Below, in pieces: positions 1 to 9,082 of a stretch of 40,415 bases of DNA; positions within the stretch are counted from its first letter, which is position 1; every line of letters begins with the position of its first letter. Both the position numbers and the translations under genes were made by a program. A model generated the notes under the pieces. That model did no database searches. It had not been told where the DNA came from and saw nothing but the letters and a program-made list of their open reading frames with translations. Source of the DNA: Planctomycetaceae bacterium (GTDB taxonomy: Bacteria > Planctomycetota > Planctomycetia > Planctomycetales > Planctomycetaceae); NCBI GenBank assembly GCA_021732415.1, contig JAKFVC010000150.1, positions 1 through 40,415 of the forward strand, given 5' to 3'.

Positions 1-27
1 CCCCAGAGTACCAGGGCGAGGGGGGCC
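1..27. repeat. Partial copy of a GAGTACC/GAGGGG palindromic element
   Basis: The first bases, GAGTACC followed by AGGGCGAGGGG, resemble the right arm of the 42-bp perfect palindrome at 14798-14839 (GAGTACC, then GAGGCGAGGGG). The window edge cuts the rest. The last bases of the window (CTCCCCT) could open another copy but are too short to call. It lies downstream of the stop codon of ettA, in the region where a terminator or REP-type element would be expected. Confidence 0.4.
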
Positions 28-83
28 AGATTCAACGTAAGTTTGACTCGAAAATTGTTTCTCAACGATTCGTCAAGCACAAC

Positions 84-1760
84 CTACGAACGATTCAGCG
101 GACGGTATTTAACCCGATGCGGTTGGTCGGCATCGTGGCCCAGGCGCTGTTTTCTCTGGGCTTCGTAGGTCTTATACGTCCCTTCGCACCACACGACCTG
201 GCTTTCTCCTTCGAATGCCAGAATGTGCGTACAAATGCGGTCCAGGAACCACCGATCATGGCTGACGACCACGGCACAACCACCGTAATCCATCAGTCCC
301 TCTTCCAGCGACCTGAGTGTTTCCACGTCCAGATCGTTCGTCGGTTCGTCCAATAGCAGCAAGTTGCCGCCCGACCGCAACAGCTTGGCGAGATGAATAC
401 GGTTTCGCTCTCCACCGGAGCAAACCCCAACCAGCTTCTGTTGATCCGAGCCCTTGAAATTGAAGCGATGGGCGTAGCTGCGGGCATGAATCCGGGCATG
501 CCCCACTTCCATGTAGTCCGCACCGCCCGAGATCTCCTGGTACACCGTCTTGTTGGGATCCAACGAATCACGGCCTTGATCCACGTACGAGATCTGGACG
601 GTCTCACCGACACGCAACGTGCCCGAGTCCGGCTTTTCCAGCCCCATAATCATCTTGAACAGCGTCGTCTTACCCGCACCGTTCGGGCCGATGATCCCGA
701 CAATACCACCCGGCGGTAATCTGAAGGTCAGATTGTCGATCAGCAGGCGGTCCCCGAATCCCTTGCAGAGATTCTCGGTCACGACGACCACATCACCCAG
801 CGGCGAGGCCACCGGGATCTGAATATCGGCCGCTTCGTCGCGAGCATCGTAATCTTGCGAGGCCAATTGCTCGTACTTCGCGAGACGCGTCTTGTTCTTC
901 GTCGCCTGGGCCTGCGGCGACATCCGCACCCATTCGAGTTCTCGCTTGAGATACTTCTGGCGCTTGGATTCCTTCTTCTCTTCGATCGCCAGCCGAGCAT
1001 GCTTTTGTTCGAGCCAGGATGAGTAATTCCCCTCGAACGGCATCCCCTTGCCGCGATCCAATTCCAGGATCCAACCAGCCACGTTGTCCAGGAAATACCG
1101 ATCGTGCGTGACGGCGACGACGGTCCCCTTGAATTCGTGCAGGAAGTGTTCCAGCCAGGCCACCGATTCGGCATCCAGATGGTTCGTCGGTTCGTCGAGC
1201 AATAACATATCCGGGTGCTGCAGCAGCAACTGGCACAGGGCGACTCGGCGTTTTTCACCGCCCGACAGCATCTTGATCTGCGCATCACCCGGCGGAAGGC
1301 GCATCGCATCCATGGCCAGTTCCAACGTGTGGTCGAGCTCCCACAGGTTGTTGGCGTCGATCATGTCCTGATACTTGGCCTGCTGTTCGAGCACATTCTC
1401 CATCTCATCGGGAGACAGGTCCTCGCCGAGCTTCATGTTGAGCTCGTTGTACTTGTCCAGAATGGCCTGGTCCGCAGCGACCGCTTGTTGAATGCACTGG
1501 TCGACGGTCAGCTCACCATCCAGTTGCGGTTCTTGCTGGAAATAGCCAATGGTGATGTTTTTGGCGGGGCGGACGGTGCCCGTGAAATCCTTGTCGACGC
1601 CGGCCATGATGCGCAGCAATGTACTCTTGCCGGCACCGTTACCACCCAGGACGCCGATTTTGGCACCGGGGAAAAACGACAACCAGATGTCGCTCAACAC
1701 CACACGCTCGTCGTGCATGCGGGTGAGGCCTTCAATCTGCAAAATATACTGTGGAGCCAT
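84..1760 (-). CDS. ettA: Energy-dependent translational throttle protein EttA (ABC-F ATPase)
   Basis: A 558-residue cytosolic ABC-F protein with two ATPase cassettes and no membrane domain. Walker A motifs are GGNGAGKS (about residues 39-46) and GPNGAGKT (about 358-365). ABC signatures are LSGGEKRR and CSGGERNR, and both Walker B regions read LLLLDEPTN. The segment between cassettes, including [10 protein letters not shown] and ELEWVRM, matches the EttA linker, and full-length similarity to E. coli EttA (about 555 residues) is obvious. EttA binds the ribosomal E site and couples the first elongation steps to ATP level (known for the family). The ATG at 1760 has no strong Shine-Dalgarno sequence. 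The second signature begins CSGG rather than the usual LSGG, a mild deviation. It diverges from mnmG. Confidence 0.96.
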   Translation of the reverse strand: MAPQYILQIEGLTRMHDERVVLSDIWLSFFPGAKIGVLGGNGAGKSTLLRIMAGVDKDFTGTVRPAKNITIGYFQQEPQLDGELTVDQCIQQAVAADQAILDKYNELNMKLGEDLSPDEMENVLEQQAKYQDMIDANNLWELDHTLELAMDAMRLPPGDAQIKMLSGGEKRRVALCQLLLQHPDMLLLDEPTNHLDAESVAWLEHFLHEFKGTVVAVTHDRYFLDNVAGWILELDRGKGMPFEGNYSSWLEQKHARLAIEEKKESKRQKYLKRELEWVRMSPQAQATKNKTRLAKYEQLASQDYDARDEAADIQIPVASPLGDVVVVTENLCKGFGDRLLIDNLTFRLPPGGIVGIIGPNGAGKTTLFKMIMGLEKPDSGTLRVGETVQISYVDQGRDSLDPNKTVYQEISGGADYMEVGHARIHARSYAHRFNFKGSDQQKLVGVCSGGERNRIHLAKLLRSGGNLLLLDEPTNDLDVETLRSLEEGLMDYGGCAVVVSHDRWFLDRICTHILAFEGESQVVWCEGTYKTYEAQRKQRLGHDADQPHRVKYRPLNRS

Positions 1761-1930
1761 GTCTTAGTTCGTTACCACCTGAATTAAATGGCACTGCGGC
1801 AGAACGGCCCAGACTTTGCTGAGTTCACCCTGCCATTGAATACAAAAACCCCGTAGACAGCCACTTTGGCCTTCTACCGGGAGAGTCGCGCTCGCGGGAC
1901 CAGAATTATAGCAGCCACGGTCCGCATTCT

Positions 1931-2032
1931 GTAGCCTGACTCTCTGAGTCGGGTATCTTCACATTCCAAATACACCCGACTCGGAGAGCCAGGTAAAATC
2001 TCCAATGCACCCGACTCGGAGAGTCGGGCTAC
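1931..2032. repeat. Triple REP-like cluster (family A) between ettA and mnmG
   Basis: The 319-bp divergent gap 1761-2079 holds three family A units. The first, at 1931-1953, is GTAG followed by a near-perfect stem of CCTGACTC and GAGTCGGG around loop TCT. The second (1975-1993) is a degenerate inverse copy, and the third (2010-2032) is an intact inverse copy ending CTAC. Together they form a head-to-head palindromic cluster like a BIME. No protein-coding frame is supported here. Promoters of both flanking genes must lie around the cluster; I could not assign convincing -35/-10 pairs. Confidence 0.85.
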
Positions 2033-2079
2033 GGAACGCGCGAATTGCACTCCCTCCAGGCATGCCTTAAAATCTCCCC

Positions 2080-3909
2080 ATGAACCCATTTACGTACGAT
2101 TTTGACGTTGTTGTGATCGGTGCCGGACATGCCGGCTGCGAAGCCGCGCTGGCAGCGGCGCGCCTCGGGGCCAAGACCGCCCTGTTGACCATGAGCTGCG
2201 ATATGGTCGCGGCGATGAGCTGCAACCCGGCGATCGGTGGCATCGCTAAGGGCCAGATTGTCCGTGAGATTGATGCGCTCGGCGGCGAAATGGGGCGTGT
2301 GATCGATGCGACTGGCATTCAGTTCCGCATGCTCAATCGCACCAAAGGTCCGGCGATGCATGGTCCCCGGGCTCAGGCGGATAAAAAAGCCTATCAGTTC
2401 GAAATGAAGCGGCGGATTGAGGACCAGGAAAACCTCACTCTGCGCCAGGAAATCGTCGAACGAGTGGAAGTCACCGACCGCCAGGTCACCGGTGTCTGGG
2501 TCCGCGGTCCGGCGCTCTACCGCTGTCGCGCGGCGGTACTCACCACGGGCACGTTCCTGCAGGCCATCATGCACACCGGCGAGGCCAAAACGGCTGGCGG
2601 ACGAGCTGGCGAGGGGACCACTAATAGTCTCTCGCAGTGCCTCACCGATTTGGGGATTGAACTCGCCCGGTTCAAGACGGGTACGCCCTGCCGTCTCAAT
2701 GGGCGAACCATCGACTTCAATGCCGTCGAATTGCAACCCGGCGACGAAGAGCCGCAGCCGTTTTCGTTCCTCACCGACAAGATTAAGCAGCCGCAGGTCC
2801 CGTGTCATCTGACGAAAACCAATGACAAAGTCCACGAACTGATCCGCCAGAATTTGCATCGCGCCCCGATGTACAGCGGACAAATTCAATCGCGCGGACC
2901 GCGCTATTGCCCGTCCATCGAAGACAAAGTCGTGCGGTTTGCCGATCAGCCTTCGCACCAGATTTTTCTGGAACCCGAAGGCCGCAACACGCGCGAGTAC
3001 TACTGCAACGGCATCTCCACGAGCCTGCCGCGCGACGTGCAGGAGGCGATGATCCACTCGATCGTCGGGCTGGAACGGGCCGAGATCATGCGCTACGGGT
3101 ACGCGGTGGAGTACGACTTTGCCCCACCGACCCAGCTCACTCCGGCACTGGAAACCAAACTGGTCGCGGGACTCTACTTCGCGGGCCAGATCAACGGCAC
3201 GACCGGCTACGAAGAGGCCGCTGGACAAGGCTTGATGGCCGGTTGCAATGCCGCTCTCAAGATCGCCGGCAAGCCGCCGTTGATCTTGGAACGCAGTCAG
3301 GCCTACCTCGGTGTGATGATTGACGATCTCGTCACGAAGGGAGTCGATGAACCTTATCGTATGTTTACGTCGCGGGCCGAATACCGCATGCTGCTGCGGC
3401 ACGACAATGCTCATCGCCGCCTGACACCGCTCGGACACGCTGCAGGGTTGGTCAGTGCCGAACGTTGGGATCAACTCGTGCGACTGGAGGCCGAAATCGA
3501 GCGGGCCAATGTCCTCTTGGAAACCGCCCGCGCCGGTGGCATCATGCTCGATCAGATCCTGCGACGGCCGGAGGTCGCCTGGGAACAGATCTGCGAAATG
3601 TCTACCGCAGCCGCCGAACTGCAACTTTCTCCGCGAGCGGCCGAGCAAGTCAGCATCGAGACGAAATACTCGGGCTATTTGCGACGTCAGACGGCCCAGA
3701 TTCAGGAGATGGAGCAAGTGCAGGGGGTCTTAATCCCCGAACATTTCGCCTATCACGCCGTCCCCCAACTGCGGGCTGAGGCGAAAGAAAAACTCGCGAG
3801 AATCCGACCACGAAATCTCGGTCAGGCGGCACGGATCAGCGGTATTACTCCGGCGGATCTGGCAATTTTGATGCTTTACATCAAAGAGCCGAGTCGGCTG
3901 GCACTGTAG
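2080..3909 (+). CDS. mnmG: tRNA uridine-5-carboxymethylaminomethyl modification enzyme MnmG (GidA)
   Basis: A 609-residue FAD-dependent enzyme which, with MnmE, installs the carboxymethylaminomethyl group on wobble U34 of several tRNAs (known for the family). The N-terminal Rossmann motif GAGHAGCE lies at about residues 14-21. The family signatures SCNPAIGGIAKG, TGTFL, GEGTTNSLS-like, GPRYCPSIEDK and TSRAEYRMLLR are all present in order, as is the C-terminal KYSGYLRRQ segment of the MnmE/tRNA-binding domain. The length is close to the family norm (about 610-630). The ATG at 2080 is preceded by a pyrimidine-rich stretch with no clear Shine-Dalgarno, but the protein begins just ahead of the FAD fold as expected. 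The stop codon TAG lies 5 bp before a REP-like hairpin. mnmE is not in the window. Confidence 0.97.
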   Translation: MNPFTYDFDVVVIGAGHAGCEAALAAARLGAKTALLTMSCDMVAAMSCNPAIGGIAKGQIVREIDALGGEMGRVIDATGIQFRMLNRTKGPAMHGPRAQADKKAYQFEMKRRIEDQENLTLRQEIVERVEVTDRQVTGVWVRGPALYRCRAAVLTTGTFLQAIMHTGEAKTAGGRAGEGTTNSLSQCLTDLGIELARFKTGTPCRLNGRTIDFNAVELQPGDEEPQPFSFLTDKIKQPQVPCHLTKTNDKVHELIRQNLHRAPMYSGQIQSRGPRYCPSIEDKVVRFADQPSHQIFLEPEGRNTREYYCNGISTSLPRDVQEAMIHSIVGLERAEIMRYGYAVEYDFAPPTQLTPALETKLVAGLYFAGQINGTTGYEEAAGQGLMAGCNAALKIAGKPPLILERSQAYLGVMIDDLVTKGVDEPYRMFTSRAEYRMLLRHDNAHRRLTPLGHAAGLVSAERWDQLVRLEAEIERANVLLETARAGGIMLDQILRRPEVAWEQICEMSTAAAELQLSPRAAEQVSIETKYSGYLRRQTAQIQEMEQVQGVLIPEHFAYHAVPQLRAEAKEKLARIRPRNLGQAARISGITPADLAILMLYIKEPSRLAL

Positions 3910-3914
3910 CCGCC

Positions 3915-3941
3915 GTAGCCTGACTCTCTGAATCAGGCTAC
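3915..3941. repeat. Palindromic REP-like hairpin after mnmG
   Basis: A 27-nt palindrome with 9-bp perfect arms, GTAGCCTGA and TCAGGCTAC, separated by CTCTCTGAA. It starts 6 bases after the mnmG stop. It belongs to family A (GTAG plus stem plus CTCTCTGA core). No T-tract follows directly, so it is not a classical intrinsic terminator, but it would fold at the transcript 3' end. Confidence 0.8.
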
Positions 3942-4045
3942 AGAAAACCATCAATCTTTATTGATGCAATCTAGAGCCAAGCTGTTTGCCGGGGTATACT
4001 GGCCAATCTGACGTGATTAAACACCGACCGCCAGAGACCCACTGC

Positions 4046-7000
4046 ATGTTGCGATTTGCCTTGTTCAGCCTGGTAATCCTCGTCGGATTGCCCGTCTGGG
4101 CTGCTGATGTTCCGGACTATGTCAAAGACATCAAGCCCATTCTGCAACGCCGCTGCTACAACTGCCACGGTGCGTTGAAACAAAAGGGCAATCTGCGTCT
4201 CGATTATCCGGCGGCAATTCTGAAGGGTGGCGACGCTGGTGCGGCGATCGAACCTGGCAAGGCTCCCGACAGTCTGCTGATTGCGGCCATCAATGGCACT
4301 GAAGGTCTGCGGCGGATGCCGCTTGAAGGTGAGCCTTTAACGGCTGACGAAATCGGCAAGGTGACAGCCTGGATCAATGCGGGAGCTCAAGCCCCGGCTG
4401 AACTGCCCCCGGCTGACCCACGGCAGCATTGGTCGTTTCAGAAGCCGACGCGGCCCAATTTGCCGGTCGTTGCGAATCCTGCCTGGCAACAAAATCCGAT
4501 CGATACTTTTGTCGCTGCTGAGCATGAACGAAAAGGACTTGTCGCCGGTCCGGAAGCACCGCGGCACGTTCTCTTGCGACGCGTCTTTCTGGACTTGACC
4601 GGACTCCCGCCAACTCGGCAGGAGGTCATCGATTTTCAAAATGATATGTCCCCGGATGCTTATTCAAAAATCGTGGACCGGCTGCTGGCCAGTCCGCAGT
4701 ATGGTGAGCGGTGGGGTCGGCATTGGATGGATGTCTGGCGCTATAGCGACTGGGATGGGTACGCCACCGAGGTCCGCGAAAGTCAGCCGCATATCTGGCG
4801 CTGGCGCGATTGGGTCGTCGAATCTCTGAACGCCAATAAGGGCTACGATCAGATGATTCAAGAGATGCTCGCGGCCGATGAGATTTCGCCTGCCGACCCC
4901 GACAGTTTGCGAGCTACAGGATATCTGGTCCGCAACTATTTCAAGTTCAATCGCCACATCTGGATGGACAACACCGTCGAGCACACCGGCAAGGCTTTCC
5001 TCGGGATGACCGTGAATTGTGCGCGCTGCCACGACCACATGTACGATCCGATCGCGCAGCGGGAATACTACCAAATGCGGGCGATCTTCGAGCCCTATGA
5101 CGTACGCACCGATCGCGTCGCGAACCAGCCCGATGTGACCAAGGACGGACTCGCTCGAGTCTACGATGCCCACCATGCGACCCAGACCTTCTTGTTCGTG
5201 CGTGGAGACGACAAGCAACCGGTCAAGGAAAAGCCGATCGAACCCGCCGTGCCGACCGCGCTGGGCGGCCAGCCGTTGAAGTGGGATACGGTTCCCTTGC
5301 CCGCTACGGCCTACTACCCCGGCGTTCAGAAAATCATCCATGATGAAGCCGCAGCGGCTGCCGAAGCGGAAGTCAAACGCGTCGAGAAGTCGCTGGCAAC
5401 CTCTCAACAAAACCTCGCAACGGCTCGTCAGAAACTTGCCGATTTTCAGTCGAATGCTGCGACAACACCGGCTCCTGCGGCACCCATCTTGAGCGACAAG
5501 TTTGCCGCCGCGCGACCTGAGTTGTGGAAGATGGTACGTGGCAAATGGGAATACAAAGACGGCCGCCTGTTCCAACACGAGCCGACCGACCTCAACAGCG
5601 AACTTGTCTCATTGACTGCCGTGCCCCGAGATTTCCACGCCAAATTCCGCTTCAAGATCACGGGCGGCAAGATGTGGAAATCGGTTGGCTTGTCATTCGA
5701 CGCTGCGACAGACAAGTCGGCGGTGGGAGTTTATTTGAGTTCCGGCGGCTCCAAAGCTCAGCTCTATACGCTTACCAACGGTCAAATGGCGTACCCCGCC
5801 GAGGCTGCGAAAACTCAGCCGTTCGCCGTCGGGGAAGAACACGAACTGCAGGTGTTCGCCCGTGATCAACTCGTCAACGTGGCAGTGAATGGGCAGTTAG
5901 TTTTCGCGTATAAACTGCCGCAACCGCGCATCGCAAACGGTGAATTTCGCCTGTGGACCTTCGATGCCACTGCGGAGTTCCTCAGCGTTCAGGTCGACGC
6001 TCTGCCCGCGGAAGTTGTGCTCGTCGAAAAAGTCACCGGCAATCAACCTGTCCCTCAGCCCATGCCCCTCAGCGCAGAATCGCTGGCGGCAGCCGTCAAG
6101 CTTGCGGAACAAGTCCTAAGTCTCTCGGAAGCGAACCTCGCCACCAGTGTCGCCAGTCGAGCCGCAGTGCAAGCCCGCATTGCGGCCGACGTGGCCACCT
6201 ATGCTCAGCCTGTTGCTGCGGCCGAGGCACCCGCCATCGCCGAAGCTGCGGTGAAATTGGAACGAGAATTGGCTCTCAAGCAAGCCCAGCAAAATCATCT
6301 GCAACAGGAGCACGCTCTTAGCGCTACCAAAGCTCTGTTGAAGCCTGAGGATGAAAAGACCAAAACCGCAGTGACCGCGGCCGAGGCAAAACTTGCCGAG
6401 ACGAAGAAGGCCCTCGACGCGGCTCAGGCCGCTCTACAGCAGCCCCTGACGGTCGCCTACACACGATTCAGCACCATCTACCCGACTACCAGCACCGGCC
6501 GGCGGACGGCTCTCGCACGTTGGATTGCGTCCACGGACAATCCTCTTACCGCGCGAGTCGCGATCAATCATTTATGGTTGCGACATTTCAATACTCCGCT
6601 AGTTCCGACAGTCTTCGACTTCGGGCTGAATGGCAAGGCTCCCTCGCACCCCGCGTTGCTCGATTGGCTGGCTGTCGAACTGATGCAGAACGGTTGGAAG
6701 ATGAAGGAAATCCATCGATTGATGGTCCTCAGCCGGACCTATCGCACGGTGACCCACAGCCAGGGTCTCAATGACCCCAATGTGAAACTCGATCCCGAAA
6801 ATGTCTACCTGTGGCGAGGCAACTCGCGACGGATGGAAGCGGAGATTATCCGCGACAGCACGCTGGCTGTTTGTGAGCAACTCGACCGGACGCTGGGAGG
6901 GCCGGATCTCGATCCCAATACCGGATTGACCGTTGCACGGCGCAGTTTGTACTTCCGCAGTGCCAAGGAGAAGAAGGTCACGTTCCTTGCGATGTTCGAC

Positions 7001-7399
7001 AGCGCCAACGTTGTGGAATGCTATCGCCGTTCGGAAAGCATCGTGCCGCAACAGGCCCTGGCCATGACGAACAGTCCATTGACGCAGGCGCAGGCCCGCT
7101 TACTCACCAAGCGGCTAACCGCCGAGGTGGGAGCAGAGAATACATCCGAGATCGCCGATCGCTTTGTCGAGACGGCGTTCCAGCAAGTTCTCGCGCGTCC
7201 GGCGACAGCGATTGAAAAGCAGGAGTGTCTGGCATTCCTGACTGCTCAAACGCAACGCTTCAGTGATCCGAAAACTCTCACGACGTTCAACGCGGGAGTC
7301 GATACCCACATCCCGCCGGCAGCCATTCCGCATCTGCGGGCTCGGGAGAATCTGGTGCATGTGTTGTTGAATCACAACGACTTCGTGACGATTCGCTAA
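4046..7399 (+). CDS. Secreted PSD1 / planctomycete cytochrome C domain protein
   Basis: The protein has 1117 residues from the ATG at 4046, chosen because it opens a clean signal peptide ending in VWA near residue 19; an upstream in-frame ATG at 3986 would add 20 residues that spoil it. A planctomycete cytochrome C domain carries the haem motif CYNCH (C37, C40, H41). A PSCyt2 region follows (about 130-340; LLRRVFLDLTGLPPT, GERWGRHWMD) with a second CxxCH, CARCH, at C325-H329. The middle holds an Ala/Glu-rich coiled coil (about 430-470), a beta-rich LamG/DUF1080-like insert (about 480-670) and a second coiled coil (about 680-800). The PSD1 domain fills the C terminus (NPLTARVAINHLW onward). 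Such proteins usually pair with an adjacent DUF1501 gene; here the only DUF1501 gene is 16 kb away. Electron transfer is inferred from the haem motifs; the substrate is unknown. Confidence 0.9.
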   Translation: MLRFALFSLVILVGLPVWAADVPDYVKDIKPILQRRCYNCHGALKQKGNLRLDYPAAILKGGDAGAAIEPGKAPDSLLIAAINGTEGLRRMPLEGEPLTADEIGKVTAWINAGAQAPAELPPADPRQHWSFQKPTRPNLPVVANPAWQQNPIDTFVAAEHERKGLVAGPEAPRHVLLRRVFLDLTGLPPTRQEVIDFQNDMSPDAYSKIVDRLLASPQYGERWGRHWMDVWRYSDWDGYATEVRESQPHIWRWRDWVVESLNANKGYDQMIQEMLAADEISPADPDSLRATGYLVRNYFKFNRHIWMDNTVEHTGKAFLGMTVNCARCHDHMYDPIAQREYYQMRAIFEPYDVRTDRVANQPDVTKDGLARVYDAHHATQTFLFVRGDDKQPVKEKPIEPAVPTALGGQPLKWDTVPLPATAYYPGVQKIIHDEAAAAAEAEVKRVEKSLATSQQNLATARQKLADFQSNAATTPAPAAPILSDKFAAARPELWKMVRGKWEYKDGRLFQHEPTDLNSELVSLTAVPRDFHAKFRFKITGGKMWKSVGLSFDAATDKSAVGVYLSSGGSKAQLYTLTNGQMAYPAEAAKTQPFAVGEEHELQVFARDQLVNVAVNGQLVFAYKLPQPRIANGEFRLWTFDATAEFLSVQVDALPAEVVLVEKVTGNQPVPQPMPLSAESLAAAVKLAEQVLSLSEANLATSVASRAAVQARIAADVATYAQPVAAAEAPAIAEAAVKLERELALKQAQQNHLQQEHALSATKALLKPEDEKTKTAVTAAEAKLAETKKALDAAQAALQQPLTVAYTRFSTIYPTTSTGRRTALARWIASTDNPLTARVAINHLWLRHFNTPLVPTVFDFGLNGKAPSHPALLDWLAVELMQNGWKMKEIHRLMVLSRTYRTVTHSQGLNDPNVKLDPENVYLWRGNSRRMEAEIIRDSTLAVCEQLDRTLGGPDLDPNTGLTVARRSLYFRSAKEKKVTFLAMFDSANVVECYRRSESIVPQQALAMTNSPLTQAQARLLTKRLTAEVGAENTSEIADRFVETAFQQVLARPATAIEKQECLAFLTAQTQRFSDPKTLTTFNAGVDTHIPPAAIPHLRARENLVHVLLNHNDFVTIR

Positions 7400-7417
7400 G
7401 ATTCTTCAACTTCGACC

Positions 7418-7440
7418 GTGGCCGACGCTGCTTGCGTCGG
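7418..7440. repeat. REP-like hairpin (family G) after the PSD1 gene
   Basis: GTGG is followed by a perfect 7-bp stem, CCGACGC and GCGTCGG, around loop TGCTT, starting 18 bp after the PSD1 gene stop. The same unit recurs at 36539-36561 after the DUF1573 gene. It has the anatomy of a REP unit (a short G-rich 5' tag plus hairpin). Confidence 0.75.
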
Positions 7441-7546
7441 TGATACGCCAACTACAGGCGGATTTTGGTACTTCAACTAGGCGACCAAAACAGGAGATCA
7501 TTTGCCACGGAGAAACCGGAGAGATTATTTCATATGAGTTTTTTGA

Positions 7547-7632
7547 GCCACAGAAGGACACAGAAGGAACACAGAAGATAAGAAAAAGAAATCAGCTTTA
7601 AATTCTGTGTTTCTTCTGTGTCCTTCTGTGGC
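7547..7632. repeat. Inverted repeat of the CACAGAAGGA type (family I)
   Basis: Arms of 30 nt at 7547-7576 and 7603-7632 (GCCACAGAAGGACACAGAAG and its inverse) are complementary with one mismatch, around an A-rich 26-nt loop. Each arm itself consists of tandem ACAGAAGGA-like words. The rest of the 398-bp gap 7400-7797 holds the family G hairpin and no supported gene. No transposase is linked. Confidence 0.8.
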
Positions 7633-7797
7633 AAAACTCCCCCTTCTTAAATCCCTGGGCTCTTCTCGGCCCTTACGAGTTTCAGCGTTGGCAGTTAGAC
7701 TTCCACTCTGATCACTCGAAGAGGTCGATCTACCGATGCACATCAATCATCGCGCGCCATCGCCGGCGCGGCGATTTCTCGATAAAGACGTTCCCTC

Positions 7798-8937
7798 ATG
7801 GCAACACCCGTCGCGCAGGTCGTTAAGGTCAACTGGAAACTGGTGTTTCCCTGGCTGGCATTGTTTCGCGCGTTGGGATTAGCCCTCCATGTGCGGCAGA
7901 TTTTCGTAGGAATGATCGCGGTACTGCTGATTGCCGCGGGTGAGAACATCATTGGTGCAATTCCCCTGCCCCGAGGTTTGCCGGGAACGCCCTTCGATTC
8001 GTCGTTGGTTTCCTGGGTCCTGCTGCCGTGGGTCGATTTGATCTATCCGTTGCTCCCGAAATGGATGTTCTCCAATTCTGCCACTTTCAGCAGTCCGGGA
8101 TTAGATTGGTCGGATAAGCTGCGGATCCTGTTCCGCTTTACCTGGGTCTTTGTCATCGGGGGACTAGCGGGGGGAATCCTCGTTCGCCGCGCGGGGATGG
8201 AATTTGCCCGAGAGGAGAGCGTGGGCTTATTGAGCACGGTCCGGTTTGTGCTGAAACGGAGCGTCGATTATTTGAGCGCTCCCGCGTTGCCCCTGGGGGC
8301 TGTCGCTGCACTTTGGGTCCCGCTCTGGCTGTTGGGGTTCGTCGCCGAGGTGATATCCGCACCCGTGGGCCTGGGCTTGGGCGGTTATCTCTTGTTCGCC
8401 GTTTGGGGATTGGTACACGCCGTGGGGATCGTGATGGCCATCCTGTTGATCGCCGTTTTCCTCGGTTGGCCGATGATGATCGCCGCGGTCAGCATTAATG
8501 GCGGTGATGGCTTTGACGGTTTGAGTCGCGGTTTCGGATTCGTCCTCGATCGCTGGCGCTACTATGCCTGGTGCGTCTTACTGATGATTTTTTACGGAGG
8601 CCTGTCGCTGTGCCTGGTGATGATCGTCTTACGCGGTGGTGAATATCTCGCCCTTGCAGCATTGAGCTCGGGAGCCAGCGGTTGGTACACGCAGGGAACC
8701 GAAAGTCCCTGGCACATTCTCAAGAGCATTCTCGTCCGCGGCTTCGCTTACAGTTTCTTCTGGTCTTCCATGGCGATCATCTATCTGGTGCTGCGTCAGA
8801 GCGTCGACAACGCGGAACTGCACGACATCTATGTGGAGGGATCGCCCCAGGATTCCGATGGCCTGCAGAGCCTGATTAATCCATCGCTCCCAGATCCGCC
8901 GCCACCCACTTTGCTGCCGATTATCAATCAGCCGTGA
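7798..8937 (+). CDS. Polytopic membrane protein of unknown function
   Basis: A 379-residue, strongly hydrophobic protein that I do not recognise as a named family. About six membrane segments can be seen, near residues 34-54, 120-138, 160-182, 192-225, 256-276 and 312-332. The segments are broken by short loops with glycine-rich motifs (NGGDGFDGLSRGFGF then RWRYYAWC), a layout like other conserved planctomycete inner-membrane proteins. The C-terminal tail is Pro-rich and probably cytoplasmic. The ATG at 7798 lacks a strong Shine-Dalgarno. The gene ends 11 bp before a perfect 60-bp inverted repeat and converges on the TetR gene. No substrate or role can be assigned from sequence. Confidence 0.75.
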   Translation: MATPVAQVVKVNWKLVFPWLALFRALGLALHVRQIFVGMIAVLLIAAGENIIGAIPLPRGLPGTPFDSSLVSWVLLPWVDLIYPLLPKWMFSNSATFSSPGLDWSDKLRILFRFTWVFVIGGLAGGILVRRAGMEFAREESVGLLSTVRFVLKRSVDYLSAPALPLGAVAALWVPLWLLGFVAEVISAPVGLGLGGYLLFAVWGLVHAVGIVMAILLIAVFLGWPMMIAAVSINGGDGFDGLSRGFGFVLDRWRYYAWCVLLMIFYGGLSLCLVMIVLRGGEYLALAALSSGASGWYTQGTESPWHILKSILVRGFAYSFFWSSMAIIYLVLRQSVDNAELHDIYVEGSPQDSDGLQSLINPSLPDPPPPTLLPIINQP

Positions 8938-8948
8938 GATGGTATAGG

Positions 8949-9080
8949 CTGGGAGGGCGAGGCTCCCGCCGAGCCTAAGGCGAGCTTTAGCTCGGAGTCC
9001 GCCGGAGGCCGATGTGAATGCCTCCGGCGGACTCCGAGCTAAAGCTCGCCTTAGGCTCGGCGGGAGCCTCGCCCTCCCAG
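8949..9080. repeat. Perfect 60-bp inverted repeat (family F, long form)
   Basis: Arms 8949-9008 and 9021-9080 are exact reverse complements over 60 bp, with a 12-nt loop. The outer 26 bp carry the family F sequence (TGGGAGGG-GAGGCTCCCGCCGA), which recurs at 19240, 20651, 23321 and 25014. It fills almost the whole gap between two convergent genes and ends 2 bp before the TetR stop codon. RNA from either strand would fold into a very long hairpin, so it could end or protect both transcripts (inference). Confidence 0.95.
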
Positions 9081-9082
9081 GT

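Noticed and set aside
2029-3717. A 562-residue open frame on the minus strand across mnmG
   Set aside because: It lies wholly antisense to a clear MnmG coding sequence, shows no recognisable domain, and is Arg/His/Leu-rich as expected for a shadow frame in GC-rich DNA.
3915-3941. A classical intrinsic terminator for mnmG
   Set aside because: The hairpin is good but there is no T-tract directly after it; sequence identity to other family A units makes a REP-like element the better description.
8949-9080. An insertion-sequence remnant with terminal inverted repeats
   Set aside because: The arms are separated by only 12 bp, with no room for a transposase and no visible target duplication; a palindromic element fits better.
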